NCBI GenBank assembly: GCA_944341895.1
Contig: CALVMB010000004.1
Span: 1 to 64,000, forward strand
Origin: an uncultured Clostridia bacterium
GTDB taxonomy: Bacteria; Bacillota; Clostridia; Christensenellales; Borkfalkiaceae
DNA: 64,000 nucleotides
Reading direction: 5' to 3'
This document shows positions 16,060 through 25,438 of this stretch, one piece after another. The notes under the pieces are model-generated. The model worked only from the letters and a program-made list of their open reading frames with translations. It was not told the DNA's origin and did not search any database. Both the position numbers and the translations under genes were made by a program. Positions within the stretch are counted from its first letter, which is position 1, and every line of letters starts with the position of its first letter.

Positions 16060-17214
16060 TTAGATCAGCACCGCAAGTTTGCTCACGCCGAACAGCACGG
16101 CAAGGAAGGAAAAGTTGATCGCCGAAAACACGCCGATGTATTTGCGGGTGTTGCCCGGCTGCACGCTGCGGAAGGTGTTGAGAGTGATCAGGCTGGCGAG
16201 CGAGGCGATGGGCGTGCCCAAGCCGCCGATGTTCACCGCCATCAACAGGCTCTTGTAGTCGGTCGTAAAGCGGGACAGGAGCACGCAAGTGGGCACATTG
16301 GAGATGAACTGGCAGGACAAGACGCCCACGCCGAGCGGCTCGACGCCGACCAGCATGCCCAAAAAGTCCCCCACCGCGGGGATGCGCGCCATATTGCCCG
16401 AAAAGACGAAAAAGGCGCAGAACGTCAGAAGCAGGGAGTAGTCCACGTGCAGCAGCGCGCGGAAATCCAGGACGAGCAGCGCGGCAAACACCGCCAGAAG
16501 CCCCCAGTAATAGGGAAAGACGCGGAACACGATGAGCACGGAGAGCACGAACAGCGCGCCGTACACGAGCACGCGCCACAGCGGCGGACGGGTGCGCGCC
16601 TGCGGGTTCGCCGCCGCGGGTTCGGGCTTGACGAACAGGCACACTCCCGCGATGAGCACGAACGCCGCCGCGAACGGGAGCGCCATAATGCGAAAAAATT
16701 CGCCCGTCGGGATCTCGTAAAAGGAATACAGATAGAGGTTCTGCGGATTGCCGAAGGGGGTGAGCATGCCGCCGAGGTTGGCGGCGACGTTCTGCATGAC
16801 AAAGGTGAACGCGACCTGCTTTTTGTTTCCGCACGATTCGAGCGCGAAGTATCCCAGCGGCAGAAAGGTGATGAGCGCCATGTCGTTCGCCATGATCATC
16901 GAACCGAAATAGGTGACGAACACCAGCGCGAGGACGATGTTGCGCACGTTTTTGAAGCGGCGCACGATCCAGTCAGCGAGCCAGACGAAAAAGCGGATGT
17001 TGCGCAGCGCCGCCACCACCGCGAGGGTGCAGAACAGGCAGGCAAGCGTGCGCAGGTCAAAATACCCCGCATATTCGGCATCGGGCGGGACAAAGATGCA
17101 GGTGATCCCCGCCGCCGCGAGCGCCACCAACAGCACGACGCTGCTCTTTAAGATATGTAACGCCGTCAGTGCGGCGCGCGAACGCGGCTTCTTTGCCGCC
17201 GTTTCCGTCCCCAT
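16060..17214 (-). CDS. SLC13/ArsB-NhaD superfamily anion transporter
   Basis: A 384-residue integral membrane protein with about 10-11 hydrophobic helices. Features of the ion transporter superfamily are FGSMIMANDMALITFLPLG near residue 110, MQNVAANLGGMLTPFGNPQNLYLY near residue 140 and, in the second half, a mirror segment SNVPTCVLLSRF plus NIGGLGTPIASLASLITL. The paired N-P/T-P re-entrant motifs indicate the inverted-repeat architecture. Substrate is unclear: dicarboxylate, arsenite or Na+ would all fit. No arsenic genes are nearby. The start is set at 17214 by GGGAGAAAGG; the frame opens farther upstream but runs into its own promoter. Confidence 0.8.
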   Translation of the reverse strand: MGTETAAKKPRSRAALTALHILKSSVVLLVALAAAGITCIFVPPDAEYAGYFDLRTLACLFCTLAVVAALRNIRFFVWLADWIVRRFKNVRNIVLALVFVTYFGSMIMANDMALITFLPLGYFALESCGNKKQVAFTFVMQNVAANLGGMLTPFGNPQNLYLYSFYEIPTGEFFRIMALPFAAAFVLIAGVCLFVKPEPAAANPQARTRPPLWRVLVYGALFVLSVLIVFRVFPYYWGLLAVFAALLVLDFRALLHVDYSLLLTFCAFFVFSGNMARIPAVGDFLGMLVGVEPLGVGVLSCQFISNVPTCVLLSRFTTDYKSLLMAVNIGGLGTPIASLASLITLNTFRSVQPGNTRKYIGVFSAINFSFLAVLFGVSKLAVLI

Positions 17215-17248
17215 GGAACCCTTTCTCCCACGTTTTTCGTGCCCCCTT

Positions 17249-17277
17249 ATTATAGGGACCCCGACCGCGCCCGTCAA
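17249..17277 (-). promoter_or_regulatory. Transporter gene promoter
   Basis: Minus strand TTGACG (17277-17272), 17 bp, TATAAT (17254-17249). Confidence 0.82.
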
Positions 17278-17335
17278 GAAAAAACGCGCGCGGACAAAAA
17301 TTTTTTATCGCCGCGCTCCGCACGGAAAAATCGCC

Positions 17336-17364
17336 TTGCCTTTTGGCGGGCGGCGTGGTATACT
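17336..17364 (+). promoter_or_regulatory. DUF4250 gene promoter
   Basis: TTGCCT (17336-17341), 17 bp, TATACT (17359-17364), 22 bp before the start codon. Confidence 0.7.
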
Positions 17365-17386
17365 GAACGCAAAAGGAGATACAGCC

Positions 17387-17566
17387 ATGAACGAACTTCC
17401 GCGCGATCCCGCCATCCTGTTCAGTTACATCAACACCAAACTGCGCAACGGCGGCATGACGCTCGCTAGACTGTGCCGCGAACTGGACGCGGACGAAGAA
17501 GAGATCTGCAGCACCCTCGCCGCCATCGGCTATCGCTACAGCGAAGAGCGCAACCGTTTTGAATGA
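17387..17566 (+). CDS. DUF4250 domain small protein
   Basis: A 59-residue protein starting at ATG 17387 behind AAAAGGAG with its own promoter and terminator. The sequence MNELPRDPAILFSYINTKLR, then LARLCRELDADEEEI and AAIGYRYSEERNRFE, matches the DUF4250 pattern, a short helical family common in Clostridia and related gut bacteria. It is probably a small DNA- or protein-binding unit, but the function is unknown. The independent transcription unit argues that it is a real gene. Confidence 0.85.
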   Translation: MNELPRDPAILFSYINTKLRNGGMTLARLCRELDADEEEICSTLAAIGYRYSEERNRFE

Positions 17567-17582
17567 CAAATGTATAGAGACG

Positions 17583-17624
17583 CCGATGCGCGGCGGGCAA
17601 TGCCCGCCTCGCATCGGTGTTTTT
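17583..17624 (+). terminator. DUF4250 gene terminator
   Basis: A long hairpin with outer arms CCGATGCG/CGCATCGG (17583-17590 with 17610-17617) and an inner GCGGGC/GCCCGC stem, then GTGTTTTT. A second hairpin with an AGTT loop (17630-17653) follows; its 18-base core recurs at 56859-56876. Confidence 0.75.
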
Positions 17625-17661
17625 GCAGGCCGCGCCCGCAGTTGCGGGCGCGGCGCTCGGT

Positions 17662-18585
17662 TTATCGGGTACTGTCCGCGGGAGGACATCCGTCCGCAGG
17701 CGGGCATTCTTGTTCGGCCGCACCGCTACGCCCGTCGGGCGTATCCGCAAAGCGCAGCGGGGCAAAGCGGAACCCGACGCCGGGCAACAGCGCATCCCGC
17801 CGCGGGCGAGTGCACACCAGCGCCGCGACGAACAGAGCAAGCGCCGCCACCCCGACGACGGCGGTAAGCACGAGTTCGGCGGGGCACCAGATATCCGCGA
17901 ACGCGCCCGCGCCGACGTAGCCGATGAGGTCGCCGCCGCAGTTGAATAGGGCGTGCGCCAAAACGCAGGCGGCGATGCCCGTGCCGCGCTCGATGAGAAT
18001 AGCGAACATCGCGCCCAGCAAAAAGGTATACCCCAGTTGCAGGATCGTGGCGTCCGCCGCCGCACCCGCGACGAGGTTGAGCAGGTGCAAGAGCGAGAAC
18101 AGCGACGCCGAGGCGAGCACGGCAACCAGCCGTCCCCCCTTCCCTGCGCCCGTGCGGGCGAGCAGGCAGGGGAAGATGACCCCGCGGAACACCGATTCTT
18201 CAAACAGCGCCACGCCGATGTTGGAATACACGAACAGCGCCACCGTGCCAGCGGGCGCGATGACCTGCGCCGTGCCGGATGCCAGCGCAACAAGCGGGAA
18301 ATTGTTCACTGCAACGATGAGCGCGGGAAGCGCCCACACGAGCGTGCGCCACTGCCCGCGGCGCGGGAACATGCGGCGCAGCGTGCCGTAAAAGAGCGCC
18401 CAGAACAGCGCCGCCATCAGGATGCGCGCCGTTCCCAGCCCGAACAGATAGGCGGAAAAAGGTTCGCCGAAAGCGAGCGCGCCCAACGGGAGCGTCGGCA
18501 CGAACATCAGCGCGGCAGTCAGCAGATATGCGGCGGCCGCCGCGGTGAGCGGGGCGCGCAGGATGCGCAAAATTTTCTGTCTCAT
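17662..18585 (-). CDS. CPBP family intramembrane glutamic endopeptidase (CAAX protease-like)
   Basis: A 307-residue multi-pass membrane protein with about eight hydrophobic helices. The ABI/CPBP catalytic motifs are visible: EESVFRGVIFP (EExxxR) near residue 145, SLFSLLHLLN (FxxxH-like) near residue 180 and HALFNCGG (HxxxN) near residue 230. Members cleave prenylated or other membrane proteins, and in bacteria are often tied to peptide immunity, though no peptide genes are near. The start at 18585 (MRQKILRILRAP) is taken as the first ATG before the hydrophobic core; the ribosome-binding site is poor. The C-terminal tail is proline-rich and GC-skewed. Confidence 0.85.
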   Translation of the reverse strand: MRQKILRILRAPLTAAAAAYLLTAALMFVPTLPLGALAFGEPFSAYLFGLGTARILMAALFWALFYGTLRRMFPRRGQWRTLVWALPALIVAVNNFPLVALASGTAQVIAPAGTVALFVYSNIGVALFEESVFRGVIFPCLLARTGAGKGGRLVAVLASASLFSLLHLLNLVAGAAADATILQLGYTFLLGAMFAILIERGTGIAACVLAHALFNCGGDLIGYVGAGAFADIWCPAELVLTAVVGVAALALFVAALVCTRPRRDALLPGVGFRFAPLRFADTPDGRSGAAEQECPPADGCPPADSTR

Positions 18586-18673
18586 ACTAATCCGATGCCC
18601 AGCACAGACGGCAAGGCGGTTGCGGGAAGGCTGCCCCGCACGGAAGCGCGCCGCCGCGAAAAGCCAACGATAC

Positions 18674-18700
18674 AAAAGCGGGGCAGGATGCCCTGCCCCG
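18674..18700 (-). terminator. degV / FAS operon terminator
   Basis: A 9-bp stem (18679-18687 with 18692-18700), 4-base loop, then CTTTTG on the minus strand. It is weak in T but well placed 16 bp after degV. Confidence 0.6.
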
Positions 18701-18715
18701 CAGAGGTCGCAACGA

Positions 18716-19531
18716 TCAGGCTTTGACGACGTAAGCGACGCCGAACGCGCCCACGCCGACATGGATGCTCAGCACGGGGCCCACGACGCGCTGGTGGATG
18801 TTGACGGCGGGGAAGCGGTTTTTGAGCATTTGGGTAAACTCCTCGACGTTGGTCTCCTGCCCGCAACGGCAGACGAACATGCGGCGCACGTTGTCGGGAA
18901 GCAGTTCGACCATCTTTTCCAGCCGCTCGCGCTGGCCGCGCGCGTTGAACTTGAACACGATCTTGCCGCGGAGCACGAACACGGGGCGCAGGTTGAGCGA
19001 AGTGTTCGCCTTGGCGTTGTTCAGCCGCCCGCCCGCGTTGAGGCGGTCCAGCGTTTCGACGGTGAACACGACGGCGATCTTCTTTTTGAGCGCTTCGAGA
19101 TGGCGCACGATGTCCTCGAAGGCGAGCCCGCACTGCACCATATTGACCGCCTCGTCGACGAGCAGGTGCATGCCCGCGCCGATGGTCTCCGAATCGATGA
19201 CGCGGATGTTGCCGCCCACCTGCCTGGCGGCATAGCATGCCGAAGAATAGGTGCCGGAGAGCGCGCCCGAAAGGACGATGCAGATCACGTCACATCCCCT
19301 TTCGGTCAACGACTGAAAGGTGCGGATGAAGTTGCCGAGCGCGGGCTGCGCCGTCTTGCAGACGGGCTGACCTGCCATCAACTCCATATAATTCCCGTTG
19401 CGGTCGGACGCGAATTCCTCGTACTGATCGTTGCCGATCTGATAGTTGACGGGGACGACGCTCAGGATCGCGCGGGTCGTGACTTCCGCGGTGGAATAGC
19501 CGACGGACGAATCGGTTACAATGGCGATCAT
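18716..19531 (-). CDS. DegV family fatty-acid-binding protein (FakB-like)
   Basis: A 271-residue DegV protein. It opens MIAIVTDSSVGYSTAEV (the Thr-Asp-Ser fatty-acid head-group site) and has VLSGALSGTYSSA, the family phosphate or carboxylate loop, near residue 90. VIDSETIGAG follows and a C-terminal SIHVGVGAFGVAYVVK closes the lipid pocket. FakB members bind a free fatty acid and present it to kinase FakA; no fakA is seen here. It starts 37 bp after accA with AGGAGGAG and no promoter between them, so it is the last gene of the fatty acid synthesis operon, which supports a lipid role. Confidence 0.88.
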   Translation of the reverse strand: MIAIVTDSSVGYSTAEVTTRAILSVVPVNYQIGNDQYEEFASDRNGNYMELMAGQPVCKTAQPALGNFIRTFQSLTERGCDVICIVLSGALSGTYSSACYAARQVGGNIRVIDSETIGAGMHLLVDEAVNMVQCGLAFEDIVRHLEALKKKIAVVFTVETLDRLNAGGRLNNAKANTSLNLRPVFVLRGKIVFKFNARGQRERLEKMVELLPDNVRRMFVCRCGQETNVEEFTQMLKNRFPAVNIHQRVVGPVLSIHVGVGAFGVAYVVKA

Positions 19532-19568
19532 ACTCTCCTCCTATGTTGATGCTTGTGCGAAATTGCGT

Positions 19569-20329
19569 TCAGAATTTGCGGAAACGGCGATAGCGCTCTT
19601 CCACCAGCACATCGGCGGGGATGGCGCGCTTTGCCTCGAAGAAGCGCGCGATCTCCTCGCGCAGACCGCTGAAAAACGCCTCCGAGAACTCCTGTTCGGG
19701 GATGATCTTATCCACCGCGCCCAGCGCGATGAGGTCCTGCGCCGTCAGTTTGAGGCATTCGCTCGCCTCGGCGACTTTGGCGCTGTCCTTCCAGAGGATG
19801 GAGGCACAGCCCTCGGGGGAAATGACCGAATAGGTGCTCGTTTCGGTGATCCACACCTCGTCCGCCGCGCACAGGCCGAGCGCGCCGCCGCTTCCCCCCT
19901 CGCCGATGACGACGGAGAGCGCGGGCGTTTTGAGGCGGATCATTTCGGAAATGGAAGAGGCGATGGCTTCGCTCTGCCCGCGCTCTTCGGCGCCGATGCC
20001 GCAATATGCGCCCGACGTATCCACAAAGCAGAGCACGGGGCGGCGGAATTTTTCCGCTTCCTTCATCAGGCGGATGGCTTTGCGGTACCCTTCGGGATGC
20101 GCGCAGCCGAAGTTGTGCGCGATCTTGTCGTTGGTATCTTCGCCCTTTTCGATGCCGATGACGGTGACGGGCTTCCCTGCCAGAAATCCGACGCCGCCGA
20201 CGACGGCGCGGTCGTCCGCAAAGCGGCGGTCGCCGTGCAGTTCGATGAACCCTTCGACGATGTTGGATATGTATTTGACCGCGGTGGGCCTGCCCTTTTC
20301 GCGGCTTTTAAGCACGATCTCGTATGCGT

Positions 20330-20333
<4 letters not shown>
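19569..20333 (-). CDS. accA: Acetyl-CoA carboxylase carboxyltransferase subunit alpha
   Basis: A 254-residue alpha subunit of the carboxyltransferase half of acetyl-CoA carboxylase, making malonyl-CoA with AccD. It carries FIELHGDRRFADDRAVVGGV, the GEGGSGGALGL oxyanion region and SVISPEGCASILWKD, all diagnostic. It lacks the longer N-terminal helix of E. coli AccA (319 aa), as in Firmicutes. The start is GTG at 20333, with the accD stop inside it (GTGA), a 4-bp overlap suggesting translational coupling for equal subunits. Confidence 0.95.
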
Positions 20334-21217
<884 letters not shown>

Positions 21218-21359
21218 TGCTCCTTCTCCTATCGGCGCCGCAAAGGGGCGCGCTGCTCATCCGTGCGCGGCGGGCATCTCCCTCCCGGCGCTCCGAACGC
21301 GGCTGCGCACGGCGCCCGCGCCGTTTTTGCGGCGGGTGCCCGTTCGCCGCCGTACGCGG

Positions 21360-22706
21360 TTACTGATAATTTTTGAGAAATTTTTCGAGGAAATTGGTGC
21401 AATAGGTGCCGTCCTTGAATTCGGGCTGGGCAAGGATGTCCCCCGAAAGTTCGGCGTTGGTGTTGACGCCGTCGATGACCAGTTCGCACAGCGATGCCTG
21501 CATCTTGCGGATCGCCTCGGTGCGCTCGCGCGCATACACGATGAGTTTGCCGATCATGCTGTCGTAATACGGCGGGATAACGTAGTCCTGGTAGATGGCG
21601 GTATCGAAGCGTACCCACGGCCCGCCGGGGATATGCATGAACTTGATCTGCCCGCAACTGGGGCGGAAATTGTTGCGCGCATCTTCCGAATTGATGCGGC
21701 ACTCGACGGCACAGCCGCGGAAGCGGATGTCCTCCTGTTTGTACATGAACTCGATGCCCGCCGCGATACGGATCTGCCATTTGACGATGTCGATGCCCGT
21801 GACGTACTCGGTGACGGGGTGCTCGACCTGCAGGCGGGTGTTCATTTCCATGAAATAGAACTTGTTGTTTTTATCCAGCAAAAACTCGATGGTGCCGAGG
21901 CTGGTATAGTTCACCGTCTTGGCGGCAAGCACCGCACAGCGCATCATCTCCTTGCGCACTTCGGGCTTTAAGGTGACGCACGGGCTCTCCTCGATGAGTT
22001 TCTGGTTTTTGCGCTGCATGGAACAGTCGCGCTCGCCCAGGCAGACGACGTTGCCCTGGTTATCGGCGACGATCTGCATTTCGACGTGCTTGACGTCGGT
22101 GAGGTATTTTTCGAGGTAACACTTGCCGTTGCCGAAGGCGCTCTGCGCCTCGGCGGACGCCGTGAGGACGGCGTTTTCGAAGTCCTCTTCCTTCCAGACG
22201 ATGCGGATGCCCCTGCCGCCGCCGCCCGCCGCCGCCTTGACGATGACGGGATAGCCGATCTCGCCGGCAAACTTTTTTGCTTCGGCGATGTCGGTGATCT
22301 CATCCAGCCCGGGCACGACGGGAACGCCCGCCGCCTTCATGGTGCGGCGCGCTTCGTCCTTGTCGCCCATCTTGGCGATGACGCGCCAATCCGGCCCGAT
22401 GAACTTGATGTTGCACTTTTCGCACAGTTCCGCAAAGCGCGGGTTCTCGCTCAAAAGCCCGTAGCCGGGATGCACCGCCTGACAGCCCGTGGCGATCGCC
22501 ACGTCGATGAGCGCGGTCATGTTGAGATAACTGTCTTTGAGAAGCGCGGGGCCGATGCAGTAACTCTCGTCGGCGAGGTTGACGTGCAGCGCCTGCGCGT
22601 CCGCTTCCGAATACACCGCGACGGTCTTGATGCCCATCTCGTTGCAGGCGCGGATGATGCGCACGGCGATCTCGCCGCGGTTCGCTATCAATATCTTACT
22701 GAACAT
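21360..22706 (-). CDS. accC: Biotin carboxylase
   Basis: A 448-residue ATP-grasp biotin carboxylase of acetyl-CoA carboxylase. It begins FSKILIANRGEIAVRIIRAC, has the glycine-rich ATP loop KAAAGGGGRGIRIV near residue 160, the catalytic FYFMEMNTRLQVEHPVTE near residue 290 and a C-terminal biotin-carboxylase domain. Length and motifs are canonical. It begins 27 bp after accB with GAGG upstream. Confidence 0.96.
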   Translation of the reverse strand: MFSKILIANRGEIAVRIIRACNEMGIKTVAVYSEADAQALHVNLADESYCIGPALLKDSYLNMTALIDVAIATGCQAVHPGYGLLSENPRFAELCEKCNIKFIGPDWRVIAKMGDKDEARRTMKAAGVPVVPGLDEITDIAEAKKFAGEIGYPVIVKAAAGGGGRGIRIVWKEEDFENAVLTASAEAQSAFGNGKCYLEKYLTDVKHVEMQIVADNQGNVVCLGERDCSMQRKNQKLIEESPCVTLKPEVRKEMMRCAVLAAKTVNYTSLGTIEFLLDKNNKFYFMEMNTRLQVEHPVTEYVTGIDIVKWQIRIAAGIEFMYKQEDIRFRGCAVECRINSEDARNNFRPSCGQIKFMHIPGGPWVRFDTAIYQDYVIPPYYDSMIGKLIVYARERTEAIRKMQASLCELVIDGVNTNAELSGDILAQPEFKDGTYCTNFLEKFLKNYQ

Positions 22707-22733
22707 CTCTCGATTTTATCCTCGTAACCTGAC

Positions 22734-23207
22734 TCAGAAGAGTTTGAACAGGATCTGCCCGAACTCGACGAGCGATCCGTTTTCGGCGCAGATCTCGACG
22801 ATCTCGCCGTCCTCTTCCGCCATGACGTCGTTCATCAGTTTCATCGCCTCGATGATGCAGAGGGTATCCCCTTTTTTGACCTTGGACCCGACTTTGACGA
22901 AGGGCTCGGCGTCGGGCGAGGGCGAAGCATAGAAAATGCCCACCATCGGCGACTTGACGTCGCGGTAGCGGTTATAATCCTTGACGTCTGCCCCTTCCGC
23001 GGCGGGCTCGGCGTCCTGCTGCGCGGCGGGCATTGCCGCGGGCAGCGTCTGCACGTATTGCACGGGCGCCGCGACGGGCGCGGCGGCGCCGCCGTTTTCC
23101 AATTTCAGCGAAAAAGTTTCCTCGCCGCAGGTCTCGGCGATCTCCATTTTGGAAAGTCCGCTTTCCTGAAACAGTTTGATGTACTCGCGTACCTGTTTTT
23201 TGTCCAT
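22734..23207 (-). CDS. accB: Biotin carboxyl carrier protein of acetyl-CoA carboxylase
   Basis: A 157-residue carrier. Residues 1-45 form the N-terminal helical region, 45-80 an Ala/Pro/Gln-rich flexible linker, and 80-157 the biotinyl domain with the biotin-accepting lysine in EAMKLMND (the usual EAMKMMN) and the preceding protruding-thumb segment MVGIFYASPSPDAEPFVKVG. AAAGGAGG precedes the ATG. It is transcribed after fabF and before accC in the FAS operon. Confidence 0.95.
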   Translation of the reverse strand: MDKKQVREYIKLFQESGLSKMEIAETCGEETFSLKLENGGAAAPVAAPVQYVQTLPAAMPAAQQDAEPAAEGADVKDYNRYRDVKSPMVGIFYASPSPDAEPFVKVGSKVKKGDTLCIIEAMKLMNDVMAEEDGEIVEICAENGSLVEFGQILFKLF

Positions 23208-23279
23208 TTTGTACCTCCTTTCCGTACATATAGAAAAAAGCGTTTACACAGAAAGACAGGCATAAACGCTTGGGTGTGC

Positions 23280-24506
23280 TCAGATTTTTTTGAATGCGAG
23301 ACAGCCGTTGTGGCCGCCGAAGCCCAGCGACGTGGAAAGGGCATACTCGATGTTCGCTTCCACTGCCGTGTTGGGCGTGATGTCGAGGTCGCATTCCTCG
23401 TCCTTGACGCGATAGTTGATCGTGGGCGGAATGACGCCGTCGTGCAGCGCAAGCACGGAAGCCATCGCCTCGATGCCGCCCGCCGCGCCGAGCATATGCC
23501 CGGTCATGGATTTTGTGGAAGAGACGCGCAGTTTGTACGCGTCCTGCCCGAACACGTTTTTGAGTGCGCGCGTCTCGGTGCGGTCGTTGAGCGGCGTGCC
23601 CGTGCCGTGCGCGTTGACGTAGACGTTGCGCCCCGCGGCGATGCCGCCCTCTTTTGCCGCCAGCGCGATGGCGCGCGAAGACGCGACCGCTTCGGGATCG
23701 GGCGCGGTCATATGATGGGCGTCGTTGGTGCAGCCGTAGCCGACCAGTTCGGCATAGATCCTGGCGCCGCGCGCTTTGGCGCGCTCGTAATCTTCGAGCA
23801 TGAGCACCGCGCCGCCTTCGCCCATGACGAAGCCCGCGCGCTCCTTGTCGAACGGGATAGACGCACGCTCTTTCTCCTCTGCCATGGACAGTGCCTGGCA
23901 ACTGATGAACCCTGCAAAGCACAGGGGCAGGATGGCGGCTTCGCTGCCGCCGGCGAGCATGAGGTCGGCATAGCCGTGTTTGATGACGCGGTACGCCTCG
24001 CCGATGCTGTTGGTCGAGGTGGCGCATGCGGTGACGATGCCGATGTTCGGGCCCTGCGCGCGGTATTTGATGGCGACGGTGCCCGATGCGATGTTCGAGA
24101 TCATCATGGGGACAAAGAAGGGCGAAATGCGCGCCGGTCCCTTTTCGATGAGTTTGGCATGTTCGGTGATGAGCGTATGCACGCCGCCGATGCCCGAACC
24201 GATGTACACGCCGAAGCGCTCGGGGTCGGGGTCGGAGACGCCGCTGTCCTCATATGCCTGCGTCGCCGCCGCGACCGCGTACTGGGTGTACAGGTCGGTC
24301 TTGCGCACGTCGCCGCGGGGAATGTACAGCGTGGGGTCGAACCCGCGCACTTCGCCCGCGAATTTCGCCTTATATTCGGAAATGTCGAATTTGGTCACCA
24401 CGTCGATGCCGCAGACGCCGTTCTTCATGTTTTCCCACGTCGTTTTTACGTCATTGCCGAGGGGCGAGACCGCGCCCAGTCCGGTGACGACAACTCTTCT
24501 TTCCAT
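23280..24506 (-). CDS. fabF: Beta-ketoacyl-ACP synthase II
   Basis: A 408-residue condensing enzyme that elongates acyl-ACP with malonyl-ACP. Catalytic residues are visible: Cys in TACATSTNSIGEAYR (about residue 160), His in VNAHGTGTPLNDRTE (about 300) and Lys/His in STKSMTGHMLGAAG (about 335). The C-terminal GFGGHNGCLAF completes the thiolase fold. It starts with a clean ATG (MERRVVVTGLGAVSPLGND). About 170 bp of GC-rich DNA with no gene separates it from fabG; I see no promoter in that gap. Confidence 0.96.
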   Translation of the reverse strand: MERRVVVTGLGAVSPLGNDVKTTWENMKNGVCGIDVVTKFDISEYKAKFAGEVRGFDPTLYIPRGDVRKTDLYTQYAVAAATQAYEDSGVSDPDPERFGVYIGSGIGGVHTLITEHAKLIEKGPARISPFFVPMMISNIASGTVAIKYRAQGPNIGIVTACATSTNSIGEAYRVIKHGYADLMLAGGSEAAILPLCFAGFISCQALSMAEEKERASIPFDKERAGFVMGEGGAVLMLEDYERAKARGARIYAELVGYGCTNDAHHMTAPDPEAVASSRAIALAAKEGGIAAGRNVYVNAHGTGTPLNDRTETRALKNVFGQDAYKLRVSSTKSMTGHMLGAAGGIEAMASVLALHDGVIPPTINYRVKDEECDLDITPNTAVEANIEYALSTSLGFGGHNGCLAFKKI

Positions 24507-24676
24507 AGATCAGATACCTCTGCAAAAACTCATCCGCGCGCACCGCGCGCGGGTCTTTTTCGTATTTCGGCGGCATGCGCGGAACCGTTCCGGCATGCCC
24601 TGCCCGCCCCGCGGCAGCGCGGGATGCGGGCGGCAGGGCGCGGCCGTGCCGCCCCCCCCCGCTTTGCATGCTCTCC

Positions 24677-25414
24677 TCAGATATACATCCCGCCGTCCAC
24701 TTTCAGAACAACGCCCGTGATGTAGCGCGCGTCCTCCGAAACGAGGAACTTGACGGCGTTTGCGATGTCTTCCGTCTCGCCCAAACAGCCGAGCGGGATG
24801 AGTTTGTACATCGCCTGTTTCTGTTCTTCGGTCAGTGCGTCCGTCATCGCCGTCTTGATGAACCCGGGCGCCACCGCATTGGCGGTGATGTTGCGCGGCC
24901 CGAATTCCTTGGCGACGGACTTGGTCAGCCCGACGATGCCCGCCTTGGACGCGGCATAGTTCGCCTGTCCCGCGTTGCCCATCAGCCCCACCACCGAGGA
25001 AATGGACACGATCCTGCCGTAGCGCTTGCGCATCATGTACGGCGTGACGTGCTTGATCATGTTGAAACAGCCCTTGAGGTTGATGGACAGGACGCGGTCC
25101 CAGTCCGCCTCTTCCATGCGCAGGAGCAGTTTGTCCGCGGTGATGCCCGCGTTGTTCACGAGGATGTCGATCTTGCCGAAATCCTTGACGATCTGATCGA
25201 CGACCGCCTTGGTCGCGGCGAAATCGGATACGTCGCACTGATAATAGCGCGCGGTCACGCCCGCCGCGGCGAGCGCTTCCATCGTCTCCTTTGCCGCCGC
25301 CTCGTCGCTGTAATCGACGACGGCGATGTCGGTATGTTCTTTGGCGAGGGTGAGCGCGATCTTCGCGCCGATGCCCCTGCCCGCGCCCGTGACGAGCGCC
25401 ACTCTGTTTTCCAT
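24677..25414 (-). CDS. fabG: 3-oxoacyl-ACP reductase
   Basis: A 245-residue NADPH-dependent short-chain reductase. TGAGRGIGAKIALTL is the cofactor loop, NNAGIT the structural motif, and the Ser-Tyr-Lys triad lies in SISSVVGLMGNAGQANYAASK. VAPGFIKTAMT and the C-terminal VLKVDGGMYI are typical of FabG. ATG 25414 is preferred over the upstream in-frame ATG because GAGAGGG lies 8 bases before it. It lies 24 bp after fabD in the FAS operon. Confidence 0.95.
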   Translation of the reverse strand: MENRVALVTGAGRGIGAKIALTLAKEHTDIAVVDYSDEAAAKETMEALAAAGVTARYYQCDVSDFAATKAVVDQIVKDFGKIDILVNNAGITADKLLLRMEEADWDRVLSINLKGCFNMIKHVTPYMMRKRYGRIVSISSVVGLMGNAGQANYAASKAGIVGLTKSVAKEFGPRNITANAVAPGFIKTAMTDALTEEQKQAMYKLIPLGCLGETEDIANAVKFLVSEDARYITGVVLKVDGGMYI

Positions 25415-25438
25415 AGGAAATCCCTCTCTTGCGGGCAC

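Noticed and set aside
21218..21359. 142-bp gap between accC and accD as a possible extra gene or promoter
   Set aside because: No start with ribosome-binding site, no promoter hexamers and no stable hairpin with T tract could be supported.
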